Assembly: GCA_015057365.1 (NCBI GenBank)
Contig: SVEN01000025.1
Location: 1-38,706 of the forward strand
Length of the DNA: 38,706 bases
Source: Lachnospiraceae bacterium
Lineage (GTDB): Bacteria; Bacillota; Clostridia; Lachnospirales; Lachnospiraceae
Direction: 5' to 3'
A model generated the notes under the pieces. The model was not told the DNA's origin and ran no database searches. It saw only the letters and a list, made by a program, of their open reading frames with translations. The first letter of the stretch is position 1. Each line of letters begins with the position of its first letter. Both the position numbers and the translations under genes were made by a program. Positions 17,910-26,031 of this stretch are shown here, one piece after another.

Positions 17910-19871
17910 TTGGGATACACAGACGGACTGTGGCAGGAAATAATCGGCGGTATGTCCGGCGCATGGTGCCGGGCGGAACAAATATGCTTTAAAACAGTAG
18001 CGGAGGGTGCAAAGTCTTGCACTCTTTTGCTGTTTGGTAAGGGAAAAGACACGCCGAAAAAAGAGATTATGATGAGCCGCATCGGAAACAGTGCGGTGTT
18101 TTATGCAGAAGTACCGCAAGCGGAGATAAAGGGATGCGAGACCTACTTGTTTGCAACGGAAAACGGGAGGTTTACGGATACGTATGCAAGAGGGGTCAGC
18201 GGAAAGGATACGTTCGGGAAATTGGAAGGAGAGGTTCGGCTGTTACTTCCGAAAAAGCCGGTAACGAAAGCGACATTACTTGATGATGAGAAAGGGTTTG
18301 TATGTCCGGCTTTTTCCGATTTGATTTTTTATAAGCTGCATGTGAGAGGATTTACGAAGCACGCGAGCTCCGGTACAAGAAAAAAGGGAACCTTTGCGGG
18401 ACTTACGGAAAAGATACCGTATTTAAAAGAACTCGGAATCAATGCGGTACTTTTAATGCCGGTGTACGAGTTTGACGAATGTATGGAAGTTTCCAAAAGC
18501 TACGGAAGCCTTTCCGCAAAGCAACTGGCAGAGTATTCGGCCCGTTACGGAGAGGAATTTGTAAAGGTACAGCAGTCGTATGAGAACGGAAAAGAGGAGA
18601 AGTCGGTTGACCGGGTGAATTACTGGGGATATACCCCGAAGAATTTCTATTTTGCACCGAAAGCATCTTACGCAGCGGATCAGCAGCATGTCGAGGAAGA
18701 GTTATGTCAGACGGTTGCGGCACTTCATGACGCCGGGATTGCGGTGTTCTACGAATTCTTTTTCGGTGAGAATGTGAAAAAGAGTCTGATTACGGACTGT
18801 TTGCGGTACTGGACCTATGCCTACGGCGCAGACGGATTCCGCCTAATCGGTGACAACGGTGCGCTGCCTCTTTTATTGGAAGACCCGTATCTGGCGGGTG
18901 TGAAGTTTCTGGTAACGGATTGTTCGGAAAATAAAGCCTTTGCGGAGGATTTTGAAGCGCGCAGAGTAGGTGTATATAACGACGGGTTCCGAAATGTAAT
19001 GCGACGTTTTGTAAAGGGTGACGAGAACACGGTAGGAGAGTTTGTGGGAAGCTTTTGCGATGATAGGAAGGAGTTTGCACAGGTTCGATATATTGCGGAC
19101 CAGAACGGTTTCTCTTTGTATGATTTGTATGCCTATGATCGGAAGCATAATGAGGAAAACGGGGAGGACAACAAAGACGGCGAGGATTACAACCACAGCT
19201 GGAACTGCGGAATCGAGGGTGAAACACCGAAGAAGAAGTTAAATGCCCTTCGGGCAAGACTTCGGAAGAATGCGCTCGGTACGGTACTTTTATCCCGGGC
19301 AGTCCCGATGATTTTTGCCGGAGACGAGTTCGGTCATACCAAGCGGGGAAATAATAATGCCTATTGTCAGGATAATGAGATTTCCTGGTTAAACTGGCGT
19401 TTGACGAAAGAGAGAAAAGAGTTGCTTTCGTTTGCAAAGGAACTGATTGCGTTCCGTAAGGCACACGGCATTTTATGCGATGAACGACTTTTACGGGGAA
19501 GTGACTGGAAGAATATCGGTATGCCGGATGTCTCCTATCACGGAGTACAGCTGTGGCAGCCGGATTATGCGCCGTACAGCCGTGCTGTATCGATACTGCT
19601 TGGAGGGGCCTACGGAGAAGGGTTACAGGAGGATTTATATCTTCTGTTTAATATGCACTGGGAGGAATTACAGTTCGCTCTTCCGACAAAAGTATGTTCC
19701 GGGAAAGTAATCTGCGCTTGGGAAAAGGTGTTGGATACCTCGGAAGAAAGTGAAATTGTTGAAGTAAACGAGGGGAAGAAAGTTGCCGTGACGGCGGATG
19801 AGTCCCTGACGGAGTATTATTGTAAGGTGCCGGCACGAACCATGGTGGTACTTGCACGGAAGCAGAAGTAA
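17910..19871 (+). CDS. Glycogen-debranching-enzyme-like GH13 protein lacking catalytic residues
   Basis: A 653-aa protein with the architecture of isoamylase/GlgX debranching enzymes: CBM48-like N-terminus (15-100), TIM barrel (about 135-520) and a C-terminal beta domain. Family membership is clear from NYWGYTPKNFYF (237-248), EENGEDNKDGEDYNHSWNCG (415-434) and GDEFGHTKRGNNNAYCQDNE (471-490). All four active-site regions are altered. The DVVYNH region reads EFFFGE (282-287). GFRFD reads GFRLI (309-313), so the nucleophile Asp is Ile. The acid Glu region reads FLVTDCS. The HD pair reads QN (398-399). It starts at TTG 17910 after GGAGGG, 35 bases behind the ABC-F gene. Probably a non-catalytic glucan-binding or regulatory paralogue. 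Confidence 0.88.
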   Translation: MGYTDGLWQEIIGGMSGAWCRAEQICFKTVAEGAKSCTLLLFGKGKDTPKKEIMMSRIGNSAVFYAEVPQAEIKGCETYLFATENGRFTDTYARGVSGKDTFGKLEGEVRLLLPKKPVTKATLLDDEKGFVCPAFSDLIFYKLHVRGFTKHASSGTRKKGTFAGLTEKIPYLKELGINAVLLMPVYEFDECMEVSKSYGSLSAKQLAEYSARYGEEFVKVQQSYENGKEEKSVDRVNYWGYTPKNFYFAPKASYAADQQHVEEELCQTVAALHDAGIAVFYEFFFGENVKKSLITDCLRYWTYAYGADGFRLIGDNGALPLLLEDPYLAGVKFLVTDCSENKAFAEDFEARRVGVYNDGFRNVMRRFVKGDENTVGEFVGSFCDDRKEFAQVRYIADQNGFSLYDLYAYDRKHNEENGEDNKDGEDYNHSWNCGIEGETPKKKLNALRARLRKNALGTVLLSRAVPMIFAGDEFGHTKRGNNNAYCQDNEISWLNWRLTKERKELLSFAKELIAFRKAHGILCDERLLRGSDWKNIGMPDVSYHGVQLWQPDYAPYSRAVSILLGGAYGEGLQEDLYLLFNMHWEELQFALPTKVCSGKVICAWEKVLDTSEESEIVEVNEGKKVAVTADESLTEYYCKVPARTMVVLARKQK

Positions 19872-20053
19872 TATGTAAGCGCCCTTGGGCTGCGTGGAGC
19901 GGTCTGGGGCGCGTTGATAGTGTGTTTGAACGTAAGCATGTGCTACGCACAGCCCGCTGGACTTCGTGACTGCGTCACTCAGTTACGAGCGCGTTTGCAT
20001 CTTGGCGCCTTTGTGCAAGCAAGCTTGCAATGACGCCTCGATGCTCACTAAGC
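19872..20053. other. GC-rich intergenic stretch with several short palindromes
   Basis: Between two convergent genes. GTGAC-TGC-GTCAC (near 19966), GCAAGCTTGC (near 20020) and an imperfect pair GGGCTGCGTGGAGC (19887) with GCTACGCACAGCCC (near 19942) can form stems. GGCGCC...GACGCC around 20006-20036 encloses another. Codon-like structure is absent, and composition is richer in GCGC than the flanks. It could serve as a two-way terminator or be a repeat remnant. Confidence 0.4.
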
Positions 20054-20251
20054 CTACTGAATCCCGTGGTTTTCTACGATTTTGTCGTATAAGTCAAGTA
20101 CGCAGTACTTGTCCTCGTCAAAATGCTTGCAGTTGGTACAGGAAATATCGCTGGTATCACAGCAGCTGTTGGAAATCTTGGTATCGCTCATCGGTTCATA
20201 AGCGCTACATGCCTTTGCTACTTTACGATAGGTTTCAAAACTTGCACGCAT
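20054..20251 (-). CDS. Small cysteine-rich protein of unknown function
   Basis: A 65-aa protein, supported as real by AAAGGAGACTGACC just before the ATG. The C-terminal half has Cys at positions 30, 31, 38, 41 and 50, including a CTNC pair, which could bind Zn or an iron-sulfur cluster. There is no signal peptide or membrane segment. I do not recognise the family. It is convergent with the GH13-like gene and shares no operon. Confidence 0.7.
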   Translation of the reverse strand: MRASFETYRKVAKACSAYEPMSDTKISNSCCDTSDISCTNCKHFDEDKYCVLDLYDKIVENHGIQ

Positions 20252-20400
20252 GGTCAGTCTCCTTTCAGGGGCGGATTTTACATGATTTTTGAAACGAATA
20301 AGAATTCGTTCGGATAAAATCCAATGTTTATTGTTACGAGGATAGTTTGTACGAAGTTGTCCGGAATTATGAGAGGAATTTCGGGGCAGAAAGGATTGGT

Positions 20401-20886
20401 ATGTTTTCGGGAACGGTAGAAGAGTTAAAATCGTTTATGGCAGTGTTACTCCGAGGTGAGTTGTTTGATGCATGGGAAGTAACGGAAGCAAAGGTAGAAA
20501 CTTTTTTTGAGTTGTCTGTAAACGGACGGTTAAAAAAAGATTTTTTTGAAGAACCTGAAACGGTAAAACGAGAATTTGCGAGATGGGGCGAGATAAAGGA
20601 GATTTTCTTTCAGGCAATTAAAGGAAAGAGACTTCCGGGGATGCTTCGGATTGTATTGGCGGCGGACCGGGATTGGACGGAGCAGATTATAAGAGAGTGC
20701 GGTAAGGAAAAGGAAGAGGCGGGAGCTTCGCTTTTCTTAAATATTCGCTATTCGGCAAACGGTTGTCAGATGGTCAGCGGTGTATCTCATGCGGGTTTTA
20801 CGCTTGATAAGGCGTTAGATTACGCCTGGGATGCGGCATTACAGGAGTTTTTTAAGAAGAATGGGATTGTTGTTAGCACTCAATGA
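20401..20886 (+). CDS. DUF5721 family protein
   Basis: Protein of 161 aa resembling DUF5721, found in Lachnospiraceae, of unknown function. Signatures from memory are the opening EELKSFMAVLLRGE, a central IKGKRLPG and the ending SLFLNIRY...FTLDKALDYAWD. The ATG at 20401 (after AGAAAGGATTGGT) agrees with the family start better than the TTG at 20347. The last codons lie inside the CIRCE element that controls htpG, so this gene's 3' end and the heat-shock operator are fused. Confidence 0.7.
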   Translation: MFSGTVEELKSFMAVLLRGELFDAWEVTEAKVETFFELSVNGRLKKDFFEEPETVKREFARWGEIKEIFFQAIKGKRLPGMLRIVLAADRDWTEQIIRECGKEKEEAGASLFLNIRYSANGCQMVSGVSHAGFTLDKALDYAWDAALQEFFKKNGIVVSTQ

Positions 20887-20899
20887 AGTTGAGTGCTAA
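20873..20899 (+). promoter_or_regulatory. CIRCE element (HrcA operator)
   Basis: TTAGCACTC (20873-20881), 9-bp spacer, GAGTGCTAA (20891-20899): a perfect match to CIRCE. The left arm is inside the end of the DUF5721 reading frame (stop at 20884-20886). The right arm ends 7 bases before the htpG -35. HrcA normally represses groE and dnaK operons; here it should place htpG in the same regulon. Confidence 0.95.
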
Positions 20900-20906
20900 A
20901 TTTTTC

Positions 20907-20935
20907 TTGACATTTTGAATAAGCAGTATTATAGT
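20907..20935 (+). promoter_or_regulatory. Promoter of htpG
   Basis: TTGACA (20907-20912), 17 bp, TATAGT (20930-20935). CIRCE sits just upstream of the -35 rather than over the start point. The leader to htpG is about 150 bases. Confidence 0.8.
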
Positions 20936-21089
20936 AGAAGCATGACGAACCGGTGTCATGCTTTTTCCGGGTAGAAAAGATGTTTTTTCGAGGGGAAGGC
21001 ATGGAATGTATGAGAGGAGAGGCCGTACATAGGGCGAAGATACGGCATTTGCATTGGTACATCGGATAGCAGGAAAGGAGAATTGAGTT

Positions 21090-23078
21090 ATGAGTAACGT
21101 AGTAAATGAGCAGGGCAGTTTGTCCATTAATTCGGAGAATATTTTCCCGATTATTAAAAAATGGTTGTATTCGGACCATGACATCTTTTTCCGTGAATTG
21201 ATTTCCAACGGATGTGATGCCATTACGAAGATGAAGAAGTTAGAGATGATGGGCGAGGTAAATCTTCCGGATGACAACGAGTGGAAGGTAACCGTAAAGG
21301 TCAGCCCGGAGGAGAAGACCATCAGCATTATCGATAACGGTATCGGTATGACGGCGGATGAGGTAAAGCAGTACATCAACCAGATTGCGTTTTCCGGTGC
21401 CCAGGCGTTCGTGGAGCAGTACAAGGACAAGACCAACGAGGACTGCATTATCGGTCACTTCGGTCTCGGTTTCTATTCCGCATTTATGGTAGCCCACAAG
21501 GTGACCATCGATACCAAGTCCTACAAGGATGAGCCGGCGGTTCACTGGGAGTCCGAGGAGGGCGTAGAGTTTGAGATGGGTGAAGGCACTCGTCTTGAGC
21601 GCGGTACAGAGATTACCCTGTACTTAAACGAGGACAGCTATGAGTTCTCCAATGAGTACCGTGCCAAGGAAGTCATCGAGAAGTATTGTTCCTTTATGCC
21701 GACCCCGATTTTCTTTGAAAATGTAGATGCGCCGGCAAAGGAAGCACCGAAGGCAGAGGACGGCAAGGACGGCGAAGAGGCAGAAGAGAAGAAGCCGAAG
21801 CCGCTTAACGATCCGACTCCGCTTTGGACCAAGCATCCGAATGAGTGTACCGAAGAGGAGTACAAGGAGTTTTTCCGTAATGTATTTCACGATTATAAGG
21901 AGCCGCTGTTCTGGATTCATTTGAATATGGACTATCCGTTTAACTTAAAGGGTATTTTATACTTCCCGAAGATTAATACGGAGTATGAGAACTTAGAGGG
22001 AACCATTAAGCTGTACAGTAATCAGGTATTTATTGCGGACAATATCAAGGAAGTCATTCCGGAGTTCTTACTTTTGTTAAAGGGTGTCATCGACTGCCCG
22101 GATCTGCCGCTTAATGTATCCAGAAGTGCGCTGCAGAATGACGGTTTTGTAAAGAAGATTTCCGACTACATTACCAAGAAGGTGGCCGACAAGCTGTCCG
22201 GTATGTGTAAGGTAGAGCGGGAAGAGTATGAGAAGTACTGGGACGACATCAGTCCGTTCATCAAGTTCGGCTGCTTAAAGGATGATAAGTTCTGTGAGAA
22301 GATGAAGGATTACATGCTCTTTAAGAACTTAGAAGGAAAGTACCTGACCTTAGAGGATTATGTAAAGGCTGCAAAGGAAGCTGCCGGCGAGACCGAGGAT
22401 ACCCCGATTGTGGAAAATGCGGACGGTACCTCTGCAACCGGTGAAAACGGTGAGGATGCGGAAGAAAAGAAGCAGGTGGTGTACTATGTTACCGATGAGC
22501 GTCAGCAGAGCCAGTACATCAACATGTTTAAGGAAGCCGGACTGGATGCCATCTTCTTAACCCACAACATCGACCAGCCGTATATTTCAAAGCTGGAGTA
22601 TGATAATAAGGAAATTCGTTTCCAAAGAATCGATGCGGACCTGACCGAAACCTTTAAGGAAGAAGTAACAGAGGACGAAAAGGACTGGAAGAAGATGTCC
22701 GAGACCATCGTTGATATGGTAAAGAAGGCGCTTGGTAAGGATAAGCTCACCGTTAAGGTGGAGAAGCTTAAGAATGAGAAGGTAGCTTCCATGATTACCT
22801 TGTCCGAGGAAAGCCGCAGAATGCAGGATATGATGAAGATGTACAACATGTACGGTATGGACCCGTCCATGTTCGGCGGAGAAGGCGAGACCTTAGTGTT
22901 AAACGCAAACCATCCGCTGGTGAAGTTTGTCTTCGAGCATAAGAAGAGCAAGAACGCCTCCGTTATCTGCGAGCAGCTCTACGATCTGGCAATGCTCTCC
23001 CATAAGCCGCTGGCTCCGGAAGAGATGACCAAGTTTATCGAGAGAAGTAATGAGATTATGTTGTTGCTTACGAAGTAA
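21090..23078 (+). CDS. htpG: Molecular chaperone HtpG (Hsp90)
   Basis: Cytosolic ATP-dependent Hsp90 chaperone, 662 aa, slightly longer than usual. The N-terminal ATPase has FFRELISNGCDAITK (Asn of the ATP site), IIDNGIGM and GHFGLGFYSAFMV. The middle domain carries the conserved SRSALQND segment. Two acidic, low-complexity inserts account for the extra length, at about 215-240 and 440-460. The usual SNASDA in the first motif is SNGCDA. AGGAAAGGAG precedes the ATG. Transcription is from a CIRCE-linked promoter, and a terminator follows. Confidence 0.97.
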   Translation: MSNVVNEQGSLSINSENIFPIIKKWLYSDHDIFFRELISNGCDAITKMKKLEMMGEVNLPDDNEWKVTVKVSPEEKTISIIDNGIGMTADEVKQYINQIAFSGAQAFVEQYKDKTNEDCIIGHFGLGFYSAFMVAHKVTIDTKSYKDEPAVHWESEEGVEFEMGEGTRLERGTEITLYLNEDSYEFSNEYRAKEVIEKYCSFMPTPIFFENVDAPAKEAPKAEDGKDGEEAEEKKPKPLNDPTPLWTKHPNECTEEEYKEFFRNVFHDYKEPLFWIHLNMDYPFNLKGILYFPKINTEYENLEGTIKLYSNQVFIADNIKEVIPEFLLLLKGVIDCPDLPLNVSRSALQNDGFVKKISDYITKKVADKLSGMCKVEREEYEKYWDDISPFIKFGCLKDDKFCEKMKDYMLFKNLEGKYLTLEDYVKAAKEAAGETEDTPIVENADGTSATGENGEDAEEKKQVVYYVTDERQQSQYINMFKEAGLDAIFLTHNIDQPYISKLEYDNKEIRFQRIDADLTETFKEEVTEDEKDWKKMSETIVDMVKKALGKDKLTVKVEKLKNEKVASMITLSEESRRMQDMMKMYNMYGMDPSMFGGEGETLVLNANHPLVKFVFEHKKSKNASVICEQLYDLAMLSHKPLAPEEMTKFIERSNEIMLLLTK

Positions 23079-23109
23079 ATAAATTAAATGGAATAAGAAG
23101 CGAAACGAG

Positions 23110-23148
23110 ACCGCGCATCCGGAAGGGTGGGCGGTTTTGTGTTTGTTT
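23110..23148 (+). terminator. Terminator of htpG
   Basis: ACCGCGCATCC (23110-23120), GGAA loop, GGGTGGGCGGT (23125-23135), then a T-rich tail. The stem is 11 positions with one G-G mismatch and one wobble. Confidence 0.8.
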
Positions 23149-23253
23149 TGTGAAGAGTGTATGCAGTGTTTGTGAACCGGATTGACGGGGAGTTTTTTAG
23201 GATGATAAAATAAAGAAAAAGAAACATAGGACGATTGTTGAGGGAGGTATTTT

Positions 23254-24744
23254 ATGATGAGGAAGAAATGGCAGTCATTATTGCTGATACTCGTTTTAAG
23301 TGTAGGGTGTATTTCCGGCTGTAACAGAGGACCGGAGGTGCCGGAACCGACCGGAACACCGCTTCCGACAAAGGGGCCGGAGGCAACCGTAACACCGATA
23401 CCGACACCGACGAAAGAACCGGTCAGAAATTTAAACGGACTTCATATTATCATCGGAGATACCTACTCTCCGGAGGTGACACCGGCTCCTACTAACGCAT
23501 GGGAAGAGGCAAGAATGTTGTACCGTGAGGAAATCATGAAAACACATAACTGTACCATTGCTGCAAAAAAAGTGGCGGATTGGGAAGATATGCAGGAGGT
23601 TTACATAAACTCCGTAGAAGCAGGAGAGCCGGTAGCTCAGGTGTTTGAGATGGATTACCGTTTTCTTGCAAAGCCGTTTTCCAAGGGACTGTTCTATGAC
23701 CTTGCCACGTTGGAGGAGTTGGGCATCAGTATCAACGAAAGAGAACGTTGGGGGAAGTGGAGTAATGCGGTCAATAAGGTTATGACGAAAGGAAAGAGTA
23801 TCTACGGCATGCGCTCGGAATGGATGGAGCCGGGGGGAGGAATCGTTTTTAATAAGAGACTGTTTGAAGAGGCAGGACTGGACCCTGAGCTACCCTATGA
23901 TTTGCAGGCGAGCGGAGAATGGACTTGGTCAAAGTTTGAGGAGATTTGTGAACTTTTAACCCGTGATACGGACGGAGACGGACAGACGGACGTGTACGCT
24001 ACCTGCTCTGACGGTACGGATACCTTGCAGTGTCTGGTGTCTTCTACAGGCAAGGATTTTATTGCAGTGGAGAAAGACGGAACGATTTATAATAATTGTA
24101 AGGATGCGTCCGTGCTGGGTGCCATGGAATATGCGGCGGAGCTTTGTGAAAAGGGCTATGAAATGCCGGCACCGTCGGATGGGGCAGAGGACTGGTACAT
24201 TACCGCATTTCAGGAAGGAAAGGCTGCTATGCAGTTTGCGGAAGAAGCTCTGTGTAAGCCGGATGCGCCTTACGGAAAGAATTGTATGACTGATGAAATC
24301 GGTTTTGTGGTGCCGCCAAAGCCGGACGGGCAGGAGGAGTATTACACTTACGTGTACGGAAATGTGTGGGTGATTCCGTCCTGCTACGATGCAGAAACGG
24401 CAGCGGATATTGCCTTTGCGTATAACCTTTATACCAACGAAACGCCGGGATATAATGATGAACCGGCTCTTTATCAGGAACTGTATTACTCGCATTTTGA
24501 TGACGAGCGTGCCTGCGATGAAACCCTTCCGTATTATAATGATAAGAGAAAGGATACGGTAAACTTCTTAACCCGTTATTTGGTGGATGGACTGGATATC
24601 CGCGACCTGACAAAGTACTATCCGTTTGCGGAGAAAACACCGGAGGAGTGTGTGGAAGAGGTTTGGGATTCCTGGCAGGAATTGATTGATGCGAGTAACG
24701 GAGTCGGGATGTCAGAGAATGGTGCAAGTGAAGTGAATCAATGA
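23254..24744 (+). CDS. Extracellular solute-binding lipoprotein
   Basis: A 496-aa lipoprotein with the layout of family 1 (sugar/oligosaccharide) ABC solute-binding proteins. The signal peptide ends in ISGC (Cys23), followed by a Thr/Pro linker (26-56) and two alpha/beta lobes. Recognisable pieces are GGGIVFNKRLFEEAGLD (194-210) with GEWTWSKFEEICELL (221-235), as in ligand-binding lobes, and DTDGDGQTD (238-246), a calcium-binding EF-hand-like loop. GGGAGG precedes the ATG pair at 23254. No permease or ATPase is nearby, so it must pair with a distant transporter or act as a sensor. The ligand is unknown. Confidence 0.82.
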   Translation: MMRKKWQSLLLILVLSVGCISGCNRGPEVPEPTGTPLPTKGPEATVTPIPTPTKEPVRNLNGLHIIIGDTYSPEVTPAPTNAWEEARMLYREEIMKTHNCTIAAKKVADWEDMQEVYINSVEAGEPVAQVFEMDYRFLAKPFSKGLFYDLATLEELGISINERERWGKWSNAVNKVMTKGKSIYGMRSEWMEPGGGIVFNKRLFEEAGLDPELPYDLQASGEWTWSKFEEICELLTRDTDGDGQTDVYATCSDGTDTLQCLVSSTGKDFIAVEKDGTIYNNCKDASVLGAMEYAAELCEKGYEMPAPSDGAEDWYITAFQEGKAAMQFAEEALCKPDAPYGKNCMTDEIGFVVPPKPDGQEEYYTYVYGNVWVIPSCYDAETAADIAFAYNLYTNETPGYNDEPALYQELYYSHFDDERACDETLPYYNDKRKDTVNFLTRYLVDGLDIRDLTKYYPFAEKTPEECVEEVWDSWQELIDASNGVGMSENGASEVNQ

Positions 24745-24752
24745 TTTTTGTT

Positions 24753-24803
24753 CTCCCGGGTTTGATGAGATGTCTTTTGTACCAAACCCGGGAGTTGTTT
24801 TTT
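24753..24803 (+). terminator. Terminator after the solute-binding protein gene
   Basis: CTCCCGGGTTTG (24753-24764) and CAAACCCGGGAG (24783-24794) form a perfect 12-bp stem with an 18-nt loop, followed by TTGTTTTTT. The tail runs up to the stop codon of the convergent DUF2812 gene. Confidence 0.9.
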
Positions 24804-25401
24804 ACTTGGTTCCGCCCAGTTCTTTTATCAGTTTGTTCAACCGATTCATCTGATTGAAGTAGACAAACAGCGGAACAATAAATAAACAGAGGGATAGGAT
24901 AAGGATGATGGCGAAGACGGTACCGAGGATCGGACCGAAGTAATCTGCCGGTTTGAAGAAAGTTGTCATGGTAATCATGATTGGCATAAATAAAAGAAAA
25001 GGCAACATTCGTAAGAATTGGCCGTTTACCACACGTTTACAAAGCTCCAGTTTGGATTCGCGGTCGCCGAAGAGTGTAGTATCCACATCTTCTCCCTCTG
25101 TGCGCTGTTTGCGGAAATAGCACCAGTGGTCATATTGCCCCGCGTATTCCCAACCGAAATCCCGGTACATCTGGATATAGTCGTCCTCTGCGACGCCGTT
25201 TTCTTTATAATCCAATTCATATACCCAGTCTTCTTTTGCTGCTTTTTCAAACTTGTAATGAAATCCATCGGTGGAAACAAATTTCCAACCTTCACGATGC
25301 ATAAAGGAAAGCCAGGCAGCTTCCTGCTCAAATTCGCTGATATAAAACTTTTGCTTTTCTACTAAAATATTCGAATTGTTTTCTTTCTTGCTTTTTCTCA
25401 T
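24802..25401 (-). CDS. DUF2812 membrane protein
   Basis: A 199-aa protein: N-terminal soluble DUF2812 region (about 15-105) rich in Trp, Tyr and Phe (EAAWLSFMHREGWKF, EDWVYELDY, WCYFRK), then two transmembrane helices (about 128-150 and 155-180). DUF2812 genes typically follow a PadR-type repressor. Here the start overlaps the PadR stop by 4 bases (ATGA), so the pair is translationally coupled. The function of the family is unknown; PadR partners are often stress- or drug-induced membrane proteins. Confidence 0.88.
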   Translation of the reverse strand: MRKSKKENNSNILVEKQKFYISEFEQEAAWLSFMHREGWKFVSTDGFHYKFEKAAKEDWVYELDYKENGVAEDDYIQMYRDFGWEYAGQYDHWCYFRKQRTEGEDVDTTLFGDRESKLELCKRVVNGQFLRMLPFLLFMPIMITMTTFFKPADYFGPILGTVFAIILILSLCLFIVPLFVYFNQMNRLNKLIKELGGTK

Positions 25402-25730
25402 TCGTTCTTCCCTCCTAAGATTTCGCCTTTGCTGTTTTTATAGAGCCGCTCAATGCGGGTCAGCTCCAGCTGCAATATTTCGTTTCCGAGTTCGGTAATA
25501 CAGTAAAACTTCCGTTTTTCTTCTTCTTTGACAAATGCAATCAGCCCGTCCTTCTCCATTTTAGAGAGGGTGCCGTACATGGTGCCGGGGCTGATACTAA
25601 TTTCACCACCGGTCATTTGCTTTACCTGCAGACCGATGTTATAGCCGTGATTCTCCTCCTGCAAGCAGTAGAGAATGTAAAACCCGGTCTCGGTCATGGG
25701 AATGTAGATGCGTTTCAGTTTATCTTCCAT
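25398..25730 (-). CDS. PadR-family transcriptional repressor
   Basis: A 110-aa winged-helix regulator. YIPMTETGFYILYCLQEENHG (about 8-28) is the PadR N-terminal helix pattern, and SPGTMYGTLSKMEKDGLI (about 47-64) is the recognition region. AAAGGACACCCT precedes the ATG. It is first in an operon with the DUF2812 gene. Its promoter region carries four near-identical palindromes, so autorepression is highly likely. The inducer is unknown. Confidence 0.93.
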   Translation of the reverse strand: MEDKLKRIYIPMTETGFYILYCLQEENHGYNIGLQVKQMTGGEISISPGTMYGTLSKMEKDGLIAFVKEEEKRKFYCITELGNEILQLELTRIERLYKNSKGEILGGKNE

Positions 25731-25802
25731 AGGGTGTCCTTTCTTGCCGTGCCTGCGAGATAGGGGACGGCAGTTGATGTATATATTTTTAAATATTTAC
25801 TT

Positions 25803-25862
25803 CGATATATATCGTCTCGATATATCGGGACTCGATATATCGAACTTTGATATGAGTATATC
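25803..25862 (-). promoter_or_regulatory. Array of four ATATATCG palindromes, probable PadR operators
   Basis: CGATATATATCG (25803-25814), CGATATATCG (25818-25827), TCGATATATCGA (25832-25843) and an imperfect GATAT-GAGT-ATATC (25849-25862). Centres are spaced 14, 15 and 18 bp. The last overlaps the -10 of the padR promoter and the others cover its early transcribed region. A further half-site, CGATATA, is at 25869-25875, in the spacer. Confidence 0.85.
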
Positions 25863-25883
25863 GTACTTCGATATAGTTGTCAA
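25855..25883 (-). promoter_or_regulatory. Promoter of the padR-DUF2812 operon
   Basis: On the minus strand TTGACA (25878-25883), 17 bp, TATACT (25855-25860). The transcription start would fall near 25848, inside the palindrome array. Confidence 0.85.
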
Positions 25884-25931
25884 TAGGTTTTTGAAAAAAG
25901 TCGGAGATTTTTTGTTTTAACCGAAAATTAA

Positions 25932-25960
25932 TGGACAAACTTTTATTGATATGATATTAT
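25932..25960 (+). promoter_or_regulatory. Promoter of the degV-type gene
   Basis: TGGACA (25932-25937), 17 bp, TATTAT (25955-25960), about 70 bases upstream of the start codon. It is divergent from padR, about 50 bp away. Confidence 0.7.
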
Positions 25961-26031
25961 GAGATGTAGAGATGAAAACTACATGTTGTGACATGAAACG
26001 ACATGAAAGAATAGGAAAAGGGGTTTGAACT

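Noticed and set aside
18790-19464. 224-aa ORF opposite the GH13-like gene
   Set aside because: It lacks a Shine-Dalgarno sequence and looks like an antisense shadow; the plus-strand frame has clear GH13 family motifs.
25760-25880. AT-rich repeat region as a replication origin or iteron set
   Set aside because: The palindromes coincide with a consensus promoter for padR, and no replication gene is nearby; operator sites are the simpler explanation.
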